DNA of 19,511 nucleotides from CAZLYK01 sp964563495 (GTDB taxonomy: Bacteria; Acidobacteriota; Blastocatellia; RBC074). Both the position numbers and the translations under genes were made by a program. Position 1 is the stretch's first letter. Every line of letters starts with the position of its first letter. Positions 7,720 to 15,308 of the stretch are shown here, one piece after another. The notes beneath the pieces are model-generated. The model was not told the origin of the DNA, ran no database searches, and saw only the letters and a program-made list of their open reading frames with translations. Location of the stretch: assembly GCA_964563495.1 (NCBI GenBank), contig CAZLYK010000097.1, positions 1-19,511 of the forward strand. The letters are read 5' to 3'.

Positions 7720-8651
7720 CTCTCTATCCCGCGCATGACTGCCGCCATTCCTTCCAGTCTACCGTAGACTTCGAGCAGATCGGATCGCCGGCCGCGGCGG
7801 ATGGCGGAGACGAGGACGCGAAATATCTCAAACGCCTGAAAGCGCCAAAACCTGAACTGGTGGCGCCAGGTCAGCGGGCGGACCAGGTCGCGGAAGACGT
7901 AGTAATAATTGACCACACACTTAAACCCGATCTTCCTGCTCGATACCCTGCCGCCGGGTGAGTGCAGATGCAGGCAGCGCGCGTCGCCCGATTGCCAGAG
8001 TATCCAGCGCCGGCCGGCGCGCAATGAAAAATGGGCGTCTTCGAGCATGCCGTAATCGCGAAAGAAGGGATCGAAGCTCAAACCCTGATCGAAGACATCA
8101 CGCCGCCAGACCGCGCAGGATGTGGTCATAAAATCCACTTCGCGCACGCCCTCAAACGGAGGCTGCAGGTTGACGTTGATCGGATACCCGCTCTCGAAAT
8201 CATAACGACCAGGCTGATAAGTGCTGAAAAAACCCAGCCGCCGGTACCAGCGCCAGCGCTGCACATTCGGATCGAAATGCTGGTTGGTCCGGTACCCGAC
8301 GATTCCTCCGACCTGCTTCTCCTTATCCATGGCGAAAGCCGAGGCGATCTGCGCAAGGAAGTCCGGTTCAAGTCGAATGTCATCGTCGATCAGCGCGATC
8401 AACGGCGTGTGCGCGTTTTCGATCCCGACGTTTCGTTGGATTGCCGTACCCCCGCCGTGGCGAATATACCGGCAGGGAAACGGAAGTTTGGCGATCAATG
8501 GTTTGACCGCTTCCTCGGTGGCTGTCTCTTCCACCGGCGCGCCGTCGACCAGAATGACTTCGGCGGGAAGCAGGGTTTGTTTCCCGAAATTTTCGAGCAA
8601 CCCGATCACTTCCGACGGGCGGCGGAAAGTCGGGGTGACGATGGTGATCAT
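7713..8651 (-). CDS. GT2-family glycosyltransferase
   Basis: A 312-residue inverting GT-A glycosyltransferase. It opens MITIVTPTFRRP, the normal GT2 N-terminus. EVILVDG (31-37), IALIDDDIRLEPDF (85-98, metal-binding acids) and YGMLEDAHFSLRAGR (200-214, the ED catalytic-base region) follow. VDFMTTSCAVWRRDVF (172-187) is the usual acceptor-side strand. There is no transmembrane segment clear enough to call. It begins by ATGA overlap with the FkbM gene and is the last gene of the ten-gene block. Its TAG stop is provided by the repeat (aaaaTAGacagg), three bases inside the hairpin arm. It probably adds one sugar to the lipid-linked chain. Confidence 0.9.
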   Translation of the reverse strand: MITIVTPTFRRPSEVIGLLENFGKQTLLPAEVILVDGAPVEETATEEAVKPLIAKLPFPCRYIRHGGGTAIQRNVGIENAHTPLIALIDDDIRLEPDFLAQIASAFAMDKEKQVGGIVGYRTNQHFDPNVQRWRWYRRLGFFSTYQPGRYDFESGYPINVNLQPPFEGVREVDFMTTSCAVWRRDVFDQGLSFDPFFRDYGMLEDAHFSLRAGRRWILWQSGDARCLHLHSPGGRVSSRKIGFKCVVNYYYVFRDLVRPLTWRHQFRFWRFQAFEIFRVLVSAIRRGRRSDLLEVYGRLEGMAAVMRGIERK

Positions 8652-9406
8652 TTCCAGGCCATGATGTGAGTCGGGTATGGTTTATGTTTAAACGGCGACG
8701 GCAGTTCCCGGACGTGATAACGATGATTGAGCAGGATCTCACGGAGATCCTGCTCATTATCGTCTGAATGGACTTCGATCAGCCACTTCGGCGGGTGATC
8801 GCTCGAAAGCAGTTCGGTCGAGCCTCGCAGCGCCATAACCTCGGCTCCTTCGATATCCATTTTGATCAGGTTCGGCCAAGGATGATCTTCGGCAAATTGA
8901 TCGAGCGTCGTCACATCGACGGTGATCGCATGCTCGCGGCGGCCACGGATGAGCGAGGGTGTATGAGCGTTGTGATCATCGCCCAGATAAAACTCGGCTA
9001 CGCCCGGTTTGGAGGCGACCGCTTTTGGCGTCAGCTGATAGTTCCCGATTTGATTCTCCTCCATGAGGGCCCTCGCGCGGGCCGCGTTCTCGGGGAGCGG
9101 TTCGAAGGCGAAGACCTTTCCCGTTTCGCCGACGCAGCGGGCGCCGAGTAAGCTCAAATAGCCGTTGTTGGCCCCGATGTCGTAAAAGATTTGACCGGTC
9201 CTGAGCATCCCCTCGAGAGCGTATTGAATATGCAGCTCGTAGACACCCAGCCGGTAGATCAATTCGCCTCCAGAAAAGGTCAGCCCCTTGAGTGGGCCCA
9301 TGGCGATGCGCGGGCTGCCGCCGATCAAAAGCCTTGACAGTGCACGAAATGGCCGGCGCAGGGGGCCGTACCAGGAACGATAGGCGATCATCTCAAAATT
9401 GGGCAT
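8648..9406 (-). CDS. FkbM-family SAM-dependent methyltransferase
   Basis: A 252-residue class I methyltransferase with the FkbM layout. It shows FYDIGANNGYLSLLGA (74-89) for SAM, KVFAFEPLPENA (97-108), ITVDVTTLDQF (161-171), NLIKMDIEGAEVMALRG (179-195) and WLIEVH (208-213). FkbM enzymes are O-methyltransferases, and in glycan loci they are usually assigned to sugar methylation. Two starts are possible. The ATG at 9406 has GGAG seven bases upstream and is preferred. The ATG at 9391 would give an ATGA overlap with the upstream gene but has poor ribosome-site spacing. One idea is that it caps the non-reducing end of the chain recognised by the Wzt C-terminal domain; this is inference. Confidence 0.9.
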   Translation of the reverse strand: MPNFEMIAYRSWYGPLRRPFRALSRLLIGGSPRIAMGPLKGLTFSGGELIYRLGVYELHIQYALEGMLRTGQIFYDIGANNGYLSLLGARCVGETGKVFAFEPLPENAARARALMEENQIGNYQLTPKAVASKPGVAEFYLGDDHNAHTPSLIRGRREHAITVDVTTLDQFAEDHPWPNLIKMDIEGAEVMALRGSTELLSSDHPPKWLIEVHSDDNEQDLREILLNHRYHVRELPSPFKHKPYPTHIMAWK

Positions 9407-10839
9407 TGATTATCTCCATGAGCTGTTTTCAACTCCTGGCGGATGGCCATTTCGAGCAGGCCTTGAGAGACACGAGAACTGGATCTGCCATCCAGCCCGT
9501 TCCCGAAGAAGCTGCGTAATAATGCCGCACGCTGCGGCGACCCGGCCTCGGGGTTTTTGATTGCATTGATGATCTGCCGGCGCAATTGATCTTCCGAATA
9601 TGCCATCTCGATCGCGCCGCTGGCCACGACCGGCCGGTAATGCTCGAATTGATAATAATCTGTGTAATCGAACTCTTTGGTCCGGTCAAGGTGAGGCGGG
9701 GGAAAGGCCACGTTGATCACCGGTTTATCGAACATGCAGAGTTCGAGCGAGATGGTCGATGCGATATTGATGCCGGCCGCGGCGTGGCGCAGGGTATTGG
9801 TCAGCAGGTACGCATCCTCGAGCGTGGGCGTCATCCAGGCCGGTTCCCAGGGGACTGCGGGAATGAGGATGTCTTTGCGCCGTCGCTTGAGATCGTCGAA
9901 ATGGCCCTGTGGGCCCTTCGGCAAAATGCGGACGAGCAATTGTGGCGGGCCGAGTTCCGTCATCTCGCGGAGCAGGTCGGCGATTCGCTCGGCCACCCAG
10001 GGCTCACCGATGATGTGGTTGGCCATGCCTGTGCTGTAGAGGATAATCGGCCGAGCCGGGTCTGCTCCGACACGGGCGCAGAATTCCTCGCGCGACCAGC
10101 GGAATTCCGGTCTGAAGTGAAAATCGAACTGTGGGGTGCCGGTCAGGTAGATCCGGTCGGGTCGCAGAGATTGATAAATATCGAGCAATCCATCGCGCAG
10201 CGCCTCATTCCAGACCAGGTAGTAGTCGGATTGCGGATAGATACGGCCTTGCGAAGTGAGATTGTCCCAGGAGAAGACAAAGGTCGCGGTCGGGATGCCG
10301 AGCTCGCGAGCGGCGTGGACCGCCGGCAGCGAGACGCGGTTATGGACCTGTGAGGCGTTGAAGACGAGCGACGGTTTCAGCTCGCGGAAGAGCCGAACAT
10401 ATTCATCCGTCGTGCGCCATTGCCGGCTGGCGAGGCTCTCCAGGCCCGAGAGCGCCTCGAGTCCTGTCCGATTGGCGAATGGATAACAGAGCAGCTTTTT
10501 GGCGTTTCGGTTGAGCCACCGCGAGAGCGTTGCGGCTTCCTGGTCTCGCCATTCCCATCGCGCCTGAGCGCCCTTCGACCAGAGCCACCGGCCGTGAGCG
10601 AGGTCAAGTTCTTCGCGAATGAATCGCACGAGCCAGGGGTCGGTGTATTCTCGCAATTCGATGACCCGTTGATATCGCTCGCTCATCCACGACCAGATCG
10701 ATTGGTTGGGAAAGACCGAAAGCAGTGTCAGGTCGGCGTCGCCGGAAAGCTCCTCCAGTGCGCCGGTATAGACAAAATTCCTGATTGCTTCGCCGCGGGG
10801 CAGGATGGCGACGATGCCCGGCCGATGGTCACACGTCAT
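9388..10839 (-). CDS. GT-B-like putative surface-glycan transferase, paralogue B
   Basis: A 483-residue protein, not assignable to a named family with certainty. Conserved blocks are FNASQVHNRVSLPAVHAA (160-177), FSWDNLTSQG (189-198), YYLVWNEA (206-213), YLTGTPQFDFHF (231-242), PIILYSTG (264-271) and NIASTISLELCMFDKPVINV (358-377). The last block resembles the donor-binding end of UDP-GlcNAc 2-epimerase/CDP-glycerol-phosphotransferase-like GT-B folds. It is clearly paralogous to the gene just upstream. I choose the ATG at 10839 because it makes an ATGA overlap with that gene's stop and leads into MTCDHRPGIVAILPRGEA. The longer frame to 10920 would overlap by 85 nt. It probably transfers a sugar or polyol-phosphate. 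It is a candidate, not shown, for the missing nonulosonic acid transferase. Confidence 0.65.
   Translation of the reverse strand: MTCDHRPGIVAILPRGEAIRNFVYTGALEELSGDADLTLLSVFPNQSIWSWMSERYQRVIELREYTDPWLVRFIREELDLAHGRWLWSKGAQARWEWRDQEAATLSRWLNRNAKKLLCYPFANRTGLEALSGLESLASRQWRTTDEYVRLFRELKPSLVFNASQVHNRVSLPAVHAARELGIPTATFVFSWDNLTSQGRIYPQSDYYLVWNEALRDGLLDIYQSLRPDRIYLTGTPQFDFHFRPEFRWSREEFCARVGADPARPIILYSTGMANHIIGEPWVAERIADLLREMTELGPPQLLVRILPKGPQGHFDDLKRRRKDILIPAVPWEPAWMTPTLEDAYLLTNTLRHAAAGINIASTISLELCMFDKPVINVAFPPPHLDRTKEFDYTDYYQFEHYRPVVASGAIEMAYSEDQLRRQIINAIKNPEAGSPQRAALLRSFFGNGLDGRSSSRVSQGLLEMAIRQELKTAHGDNQCPILR
9414..9417 (-). promoter_or_regulatory. Ribosome binding site deciding the FkbM start
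   Basis: Read on the minus strand, GGAG stands seven bases before the ATG at 9406. It favours that start over the internal ATG at 9391, even though the latter would give the ATGA overlap common in this locus. Confidence 0.6.
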
Positions 10840-12248
10840 TGGCGGATGTTCCTTCTTTGAGCGAAATCGAGCAGGGCCTCGGCCATCCGCCGGCCGCAGC
10901 AACCATCGAGAAACCCGCAAACGTGTTCGGCCATTTGGCGCCGCGCTTGCGCGTGAAGTTCCGGCTGGTTGAGATATGTTTTGACCGCCGTGATCATCTC
11001 TTCCTGATTATCGACCAGCCACAGTCCGCCGGATTCGGCGATTGGTTTGAAATGCGTCCAGGTATGATTGACATCCTTGACCAGAGCCTGGCGGGGCTGT
11101 CCCGGCGCCGGATCGAAATCCAGGTTGACCACCGGCTTGTCGAAGATCGCGCCATCTATGGCCGCGGTCGATGACAGGTTGACGACCATCGCCGCGTGAC
11201 GAAAAGTGTTGACCCAGTCCCGTATCTGCTCTTCATTCTGCGCGCGCGTCGGCACGCTCTTTCCAATCTGGCCGGTCTCCTGCACGACTACGCGCGGGCT
11301 CAGTCTCTGCAGCGCTTCGGTGTCGAGGCCTTTGTCGTGGAGCGGGTGCGGGCGAATCAACAACTGGACCTCACCAAGTTCGCCCCGCGCGACCCGTTCG
11401 GCCAGATCTAGGACCGCCGGGAATTCCTGAAAGAGGCTGGGCGAGCCGAGCGCATAGAGCACGATCGGCAGATCCGGGTCGAGCCCGTATCGCCGGCAGA
11501 ACGATTCGCGCGACTCGTGGAATCGCGGCTGGAAGAAGACATCGAACTGTGGAGCGCCGATGACATAGATCGGCGCGGTCCTGGTGTAGGGAAAGAAATG
11601 ATGCATCTCTTCTTTCATCTGCTCCGACCAGACCAGATATCCGTCATACTTGAGAACCATGCGGCTCTTGGTCGATGGGTTATCCCAGGAGGTGATGAAG
11701 GCGAGCGTCGGGATGCCGAGGTTTTTGGCGGCCGCGGTGATCGCCGGCTCTTCATATCTGAAAGTCCCGGTCGCGAGCAGCAGGTCCGGAGCCGCCGCGC
11801 GCAACCTTTGAACCCCCTCCGCGCTGCGCGGATAGCCGAGCAGCAAACCTTCGAGCCAATCTTCCAACGCGCTCTCCATCCCAGCCATCGCCAGCAGCCG
11901 CGCGGGAAATTTGAGCGCGCGGATATGGGCCCTGACACTCTGGTCCCTGATATGTTTCATCGCGCTGAGGCGGCTCGGCGGTCGCAGCCGAAAGTCCCAG
12001 GCGTATTCGTTCAGCCGCCTCAGGTGGTTGTAGGGGAACTCCCTGAACGGCCTGATCGCGGGGAATGCCTCGATTTTGAGACCCGGGCACCCGGCCGCGG
12101 CCGATTCGGAGTCCTGCTTTGCGGTCGTCCAGAGCTCAACATCGACCTTGCCTTTGAGCGCCGGCAGAAAGGTCGAATACAGAATCAGCCGCTCCGTGAG
12201 CAGGGAAGACGAGAGGATCAATATGGATTTTCTTCCCCTGGTATTCAT
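10836..12248 (-). CDS. GT-B-like putative surface-glycan transferase, paralogue A
   Basis: A 470-residue protein paralogous to its downstream neighbour. Shared blocks, in the same order, are FITSWDNPSTKS (184-195), DGYLVWSEQ (202-210), YVIGAPQFDVFF (228-239), PIVLYALG (261-268), LLIRPHP (296-302) and VNLSSTAAIDGAIFDKPVVN (356-375). The N-terminus (GRKSILILSSSLLTERLILY) looks like the first Rossmann strand and helix. I place the start at the ATG at 12248. Reading on to 12347 would only translate the end of wzt antiframe and the repeat. The start is 4 nt after the wzt stop. The only ribosome-site-like sequence, AGGA eight bases upstream, comes from the repeat fragment at 12252-12269. Function is unproven; a glycosyl- or polyol-phosphate-transferase is most likely. 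Confidence 0.68.
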   Translation of the reverse strand: MNTRGRKSILILSSSLLTERLILYSTFLPALKGKVDVELWTTAKQDSESAAAGCPGLKIEAFPAIRPFREFPYNHLRRLNEYAWDFRLRPPSRLSAMKHIRDQSVRAHIRALKFPARLLAMAGMESALEDWLEGLLLGYPRSAEGVQRLRAAAPDLLLATGTFRYEEPAITAAAKNLGIPTLAFITSWDNPSTKSRMVLKYDGYLVWSEQMKEEMHHFFPYTRTAPIYVIGAPQFDVFFQPRFHESRESFCRRYGLDPDLPIVLYALGSPSLFQEFPAVLDLAERVARGELGEVQLLIRPHPLHDKGLDTEALQRLSPRVVVQETGQIGKSVPTRAQNEEQIRDWVNTFRHAAMVVNLSSTAAIDGAIFDKPVVNLDFDPAPGQPRQALVKDVNHTWTHFKPIAESGGLWLVDNQEEMITAVKTYLNQPELHAQARRQMAEHVCGFLDGCCGRRMAEALLDFAQRRNIRQ

Positions 12249-12251
12249 CCG

Positions 12252-12269
12252 GTTAATCCTGTCTATTTT
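12252..12269. repeat. Solo half-arm of the repeat (copy 4)
   Basis: Only the outer part of one arm is present (minus strand AAAATAGACAGGATTAACC) and no inverted partner is found nearby. It still encodes the ENRQD terminus and TAA stop of wzt (stop at 12253-12255). It also supplies the AGGA (12257-12260) that sits eight bases before the next start at 12248. Confidence 0.75.
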
Positions 12270-13512
12270 CAATCGTCCACTGCAGCGGTGGAGTGAGTTG
12301 TGACCGGCTGATTTCCTCTGTCTCTGCCGTGACGTCGAGCAGAACACGCTCTGAGAGATGGCGCTCCTGTCCGCCGTCCGGTCGATACCCTAAAAATTTG
12401 AAATATACCGTGTAGACTCCCGGTGCGAGCCAGAGAGGCGGGAAGAAAGCGCGGGTCAGATAATTTCCGGCCTTCAATTGATCGCAGCCCATTTGGCTGA
12501 GCCTGATCCGCTGGTGCAGGACGACATTGCCGACCGCGTCATTGATGATGCAGAAAAAGAATCCCTGAGCGACATCGTGACACAGATCGATCTGCGCCTC
12601 GGTGAAGAACTCCTGGCCGCTGGCGATCGATGAGGCGAGTTCGCCGGTCTGGCCGTTGACGCGGACGAATTGCCAGTGCGTACCGCGATTGGCGGTCTGA
12701 TCGACTGATTCGACATCGCTGATCAATTGGCCATAATGCGCCAGCCCCTGCAGGACCGGGCCACGATAATCGAGCCGCCCTTGATTGATGACTATGCTCG
12801 TCTGGCAGAGCTCTTTGATCGCGGCCAGATTGTGGCTGACAAAAATCACCGTTCGGCCCTGCGAGGCTACGTCTTCCATCTTGCCCACGCATTTCTTCTG
12901 GAAGGCGACGTCGCCCACAGCCAGGACTTCATCGACCAGCAGGATTTCAGGTTCGAGGTGAGCGGCGACGGAGAAGGCCAGTCGCAGATGCATGCCGCTC
13001 GAGTATCGCTTGACCGGCGTCTCGATAAATTTGGAGACTTCGGCGAATTCGACGATCTCATCGAATTTACGCTCGATCTCATCGCGTCGCATGCCGAGTA
13101 TCGCACCGTTGAGGAAGATATTTTCCCGGCCCGTCAGTTCAGGGTGAAAACCGGTGCCGACCTCGAGCAGCGCGCCGACGCGCCCGCGTATTTCGGCATA
13201 CCCATTGGTCGGTTCGGTGATCCGTGCGAGGATCTTGAGCAGTGTGCTCTTGCCTGCGCCGTTGCGCCCGATGACGCCAACGACTTCGCCGCGCTTGATC
13301 TCGAACGAGAGGTCTTTGACCGCCCAGAATTGATCGTAGTTGTCCGGGCGACCGTTGGATTTCGGACCCCGGCTGAACGCCCGGCGCATCCTTCTGAAGG
13401 GCGCCGCAGCCGTGTCGGCCAGCGAATCGCGCAAGGTTCGGTACTTCTCACGCCTCCGGCCGATCTGATATTGCTTTGACAGACCATCGGCGATGATCGC
13501 AATTTGACTCAT
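12253..13512 (-). CDS. wzt: ABC-2 polysaccharide exporter ATPase with glycan-binding domain
   Basis: A 419-residue Wzt-type subunit. The ATPase domain has Walker A GRNGAGKST (82-90), a Q-loop-region segment LLEVGTGFHPELTGREN (115-131), signature RYSSGMHLRLAF (169-180), Walker B PEILLVDEVLAVGD (188-201) and switch SHN (226-228). From about 275 to 400 there is a C-terminal domain like the Wzt carbohydrate-binding module, with GTHWQFVRV (277-285) and APGVYTVYFKFLG (363-375). It energises export of lipid-linked glycan across the inner membrane together with a Wzm permease, which is not in the window. In studied Wzt proteins this C-terminal domain reads a modified chain end. The start has AGG six bases upstream. 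The last five residues (ENRQD) are encoded by a repeat fragment. Confidence 0.93.
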   Translation of the reverse strand: MSQIAIIADGLSKQYQIGRRREKYRTLRDSLADTAAAPFRRMRRAFSRGPKSNGRPDNYDQFWAVKDLSFEIKRGEVVGVIGRNGAGKSTLLKILARITEPTNGYAEIRGRVGALLEVGTGFHPELTGRENIFLNGAILGMRRDEIERKFDEIVEFAEVSKFIETPVKRYSSGMHLRLAFSVAAHLEPEILLVDEVLAVGDVAFQKKCVGKMEDVASQGRTVIFVSHNLAAIKELCQTSIVINQGRLDYRGPVLQGLAHYGQLISDVESVDQTANRGTHWQFVRVNGQTGELASSIASGQEFFTEAQIDLCHDVAQGFFFCIINDAVGNVVLHQRIRLSQMGCDQLKAGNYLTRAFFPPLWLAPGVYTVYFKFLGYRPDGGQERHLSERVLLDVTAETEEISRSQLTPPLQWTIENRQD

Positions 13513-13525
13513 AATTTACCTGGCG

Positions 13526-13552
13526 CCGGCATCCCGTTGCTGGGATCGCCGG
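13526..13552. repeat. Small inverted repeat between asnB and wzt
   Basis: CCGGCATCCC and GGGATCGCCGG pair across GTTGCT with one bulged C, in the 55-nt gap (13513-13567) after the asnB stop. It is GC-rich and unrelated to the CAGGATT repeats. It could be a weak internal terminator or RNA-stability hairpin; no T-run follows on the minus strand, so read-through into wzt is likely. Confidence 0.5.
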
Positions 13553-13567
13553 AGCTCCCGGCATTTG

Positions 13568-15298
13568 TTACGGCTTTTGGCTGGACATCAGACCCAGGTT
13601 GATCCACTGCCAGACGAAGAAGCTGTTGTCTCCCTCGCCTTGAAGATAATTCCGCCAGGATTGGCGGACCAGCTTTGGATCGAGCCAGCTCGAACCCCAG
13701 TGAGAGAGGGCGGTCTCGATGCAACCATCGGCCCAGTCTCGCAGCTCCGCGCGGAGCCATTCCCGCTGCGGTGTTTGGAGCGGTCGTTTTGGCGCTTCAA
13801 CCACTCCCTCCGGAAGCAGGTGGCGGGCAATTTGGCGCAAGAGCCATTTATGGGCGCCGCCGTGGATTTTCCGGTCGGCGGGTTGCCGGAGCGCCAGTTC
13901 AACCAACCTGTGGTCCAGGAATGGCTCCCTCAGTTCGGTTGAGACGCGCATCGAGATCCGATCGTTGAACCGCAGAGCTCGCGGCAGCTTGGTGAACCTG
14001 GCGTCGCGATATTGCAGATTGCGGAGGGAATCAGTGAAAGGTCGCGGGGGTTGAAACGGCTCGGCGAGCTCTCGAAACTCCTCTTTCAGGCATTCCGGGC
14101 GAACCGGTTTCTCCTTCGTCCCCTGAACCACGCCGGCGCTGCCTCCATTGAGCGCGGATGAATAATAGTCGTAGCCGGCCCATTGCTCATCCAGCCCCTG
14201 ACCGTCGAGGAGGACGATGACACTTTCCTTTCGGGCCGTTTCAAAGAGCCGGGCATAAGCCAGCGTCGGCAATCCGCCGAAAGGTTCGTCCTCCGCCGCC
14301 TGGACGGCCTCGGCCAGGTTCGGGACCTCTTCCGGGCGAATCCGGCAGACAATCGACGGATGCCGCGTCTTGGCTAACATCTGCTCAACCCAGGGGAGCT
14401 CATCGTAGGCGGGGTCGCCGGTGGCGAAAGTGAAAGCCTTGACCGAACTCTCCGCGCCCTGAATCTGCTGCACCAGCCCGAGCAGAATCGATGAATCCAG
14501 CCCGCCGCTCAGGTTGATGCCGACGGGTACATCGGCTCGAAATCTCAACTGCACGCTCTGAGCGAGCAGTGAAAGATACTCTTCCTCGACCGTCGATAAA
14601 GCGCGCTGATCTGTCGACTCGCCGGATCTCTCGGCCAGGTCGTACCATTGGCGGATCGAGGTCTTTCCATCTTCCCAGATCAGAACATGACCCGGCGGCA
14701 GCGATTCGATCCCCCGCCAGAAGGTACGGGGGGCATGATCGTGCAATCCGTATCTCAGATAGGTCGCCCAGGTTTGCTCGTCGAACTGAGCCGGAACCCC
14801 GGCGGCGTGGAGGGCTTTGATCTCGCTCGCCAGAATCAAATTGCCGCCGCCCGCCCGGTTGAAATAGAGCGGCTTGACGCCGAAGCGGTCGCGCGCCGCG
14901 AAGAGCTTCTGCCGGCTTTCATCCCAGAGCAGAAAAGCGAACATCCCGATCAATCGATCGAGACAGCTTTCGCCCCATTTCTCGTATGCCGCGAGTATCG
15001 CTTCGGTGTCCGTGCGGGTTCGGAAGGGATAACCACGGAGCTCGGCGCGAAGCTCAAGATAGTTGTATATCTCTCCGTTGAAGACGATCCGGAGGTTGCC
15101 GGCGGAGTTGGTCATCGGCTGGCGGCCGGCCGTTGAAAGGTCGATGATGCTCAGCCGGTTGTGCCCCAACCCGACCCGCCGATCGGAGAACAGCTCTATC
15201 CCACGATCGTCAGGGCCGCGATGGCGCTGAATATCGACCATGGCTTCGAGCTGCGCCGGCGACCAGCCTTGACCGCATATTCCCGCAATTCCACACAT
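13568..15298 (-). CDS. asnB: AsnB-type glutamine-dependent amidotransferase
   Basis: A 576-residue two-domain enzyme. The N-terminal class II glutaminase has nucleophile C2 (MCGIAG), RHRGPDD (25-31) and FNGEIYNY (73-80). The C-terminal ATP-pyrophosphatase domain has the PP-loop LSGGLDSS (263-270), and DGQGLDEQWAGY (365-376) where asparagine synthetases have a G-E-G-x-D-E motif. The first start compatible with a Cys nucleophile is the ATG at 15298; the open frame up to 15343 only translates repeat sequence. Such proteins in glycan loci are often thought to amidate uronic acids or other sugar carboxylates rather than make asparagine. The Gln at 367 in place of the usual Glu supports a non-classical role. 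The gene follows neuA across hairpin copy 5 and starts 10 nt after its end. Confidence 0.9.
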   Translation of the reverse strand: MCGIAGICGQGWSPAQLEAMVDIQRHRGPDDRGIELFSDRRVGLGHNRLSIIDLSTAGRQPMTNSAGNLRIVFNGEIYNYLELRAELRGYPFRTRTDTEAILAAYEKWGESCLDRLIGMFAFLLWDESRQKLFAARDRFGVKPLYFNRAGGGNLILASEIKALHAAGVPAQFDEQTWATYLRYGLHDHAPRTFWRGIESLPPGHVLIWEDGKTSIRQWYDLAERSGESTDQRALSTVEEEYLSLLAQSVQLRFRADVPVGINLSGGLDSSILLGLVQQIQGAESSVKAFTFATGDPAYDELPWVEQMLAKTRHPSIVCRIRPEEVPNLAEAVQAAEDEPFGGLPTLAYARLFETARKESVIVLLDGQGLDEQWAGYDYYSSALNGGSAGVVQGTKEKPVRPECLKEEFRELAEPFQPPRPFTDSLRNLQYRDARFTKLPRALRFNDRISMRVSTELREPFLDHRLVELALRQPADRKIHGGAHKWLLRQIARHLLPEGVVEAPKRPLQTPQREWLRAELRDWADGCIETALSHWGSSWLDPKLVRQSWRNYLQGEGDNSFFVWQWINLGLMSSQKP

Positions 15299-15308
15299 CT
15301 TCATTATT

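Noticed and set aside
8031..8669. 212-residue open frame antisense to the GT2 gene
   Set aside because: No domain sense, fully covered by a well-supported gene. GC-rich coding DNA often leaves long antisense frames. The same applies to the long frames at 1798-2559, 9586-10353, 11517-12296, 12727-13479 and 17650-18462.
9389..9391. Internal ATG of the FkbM gene as the true start
   Set aside because: It would give the common ATGA overlap, but the GGAG site is correctly spaced only for the ATG at 9406.
12249..12347. N-terminal extension of paralogue A
   Set aside because: It overlaps the wzt 3' end and translates the repeat. The ATG at 12248 has a usable AGGA and family-like N-terminus.
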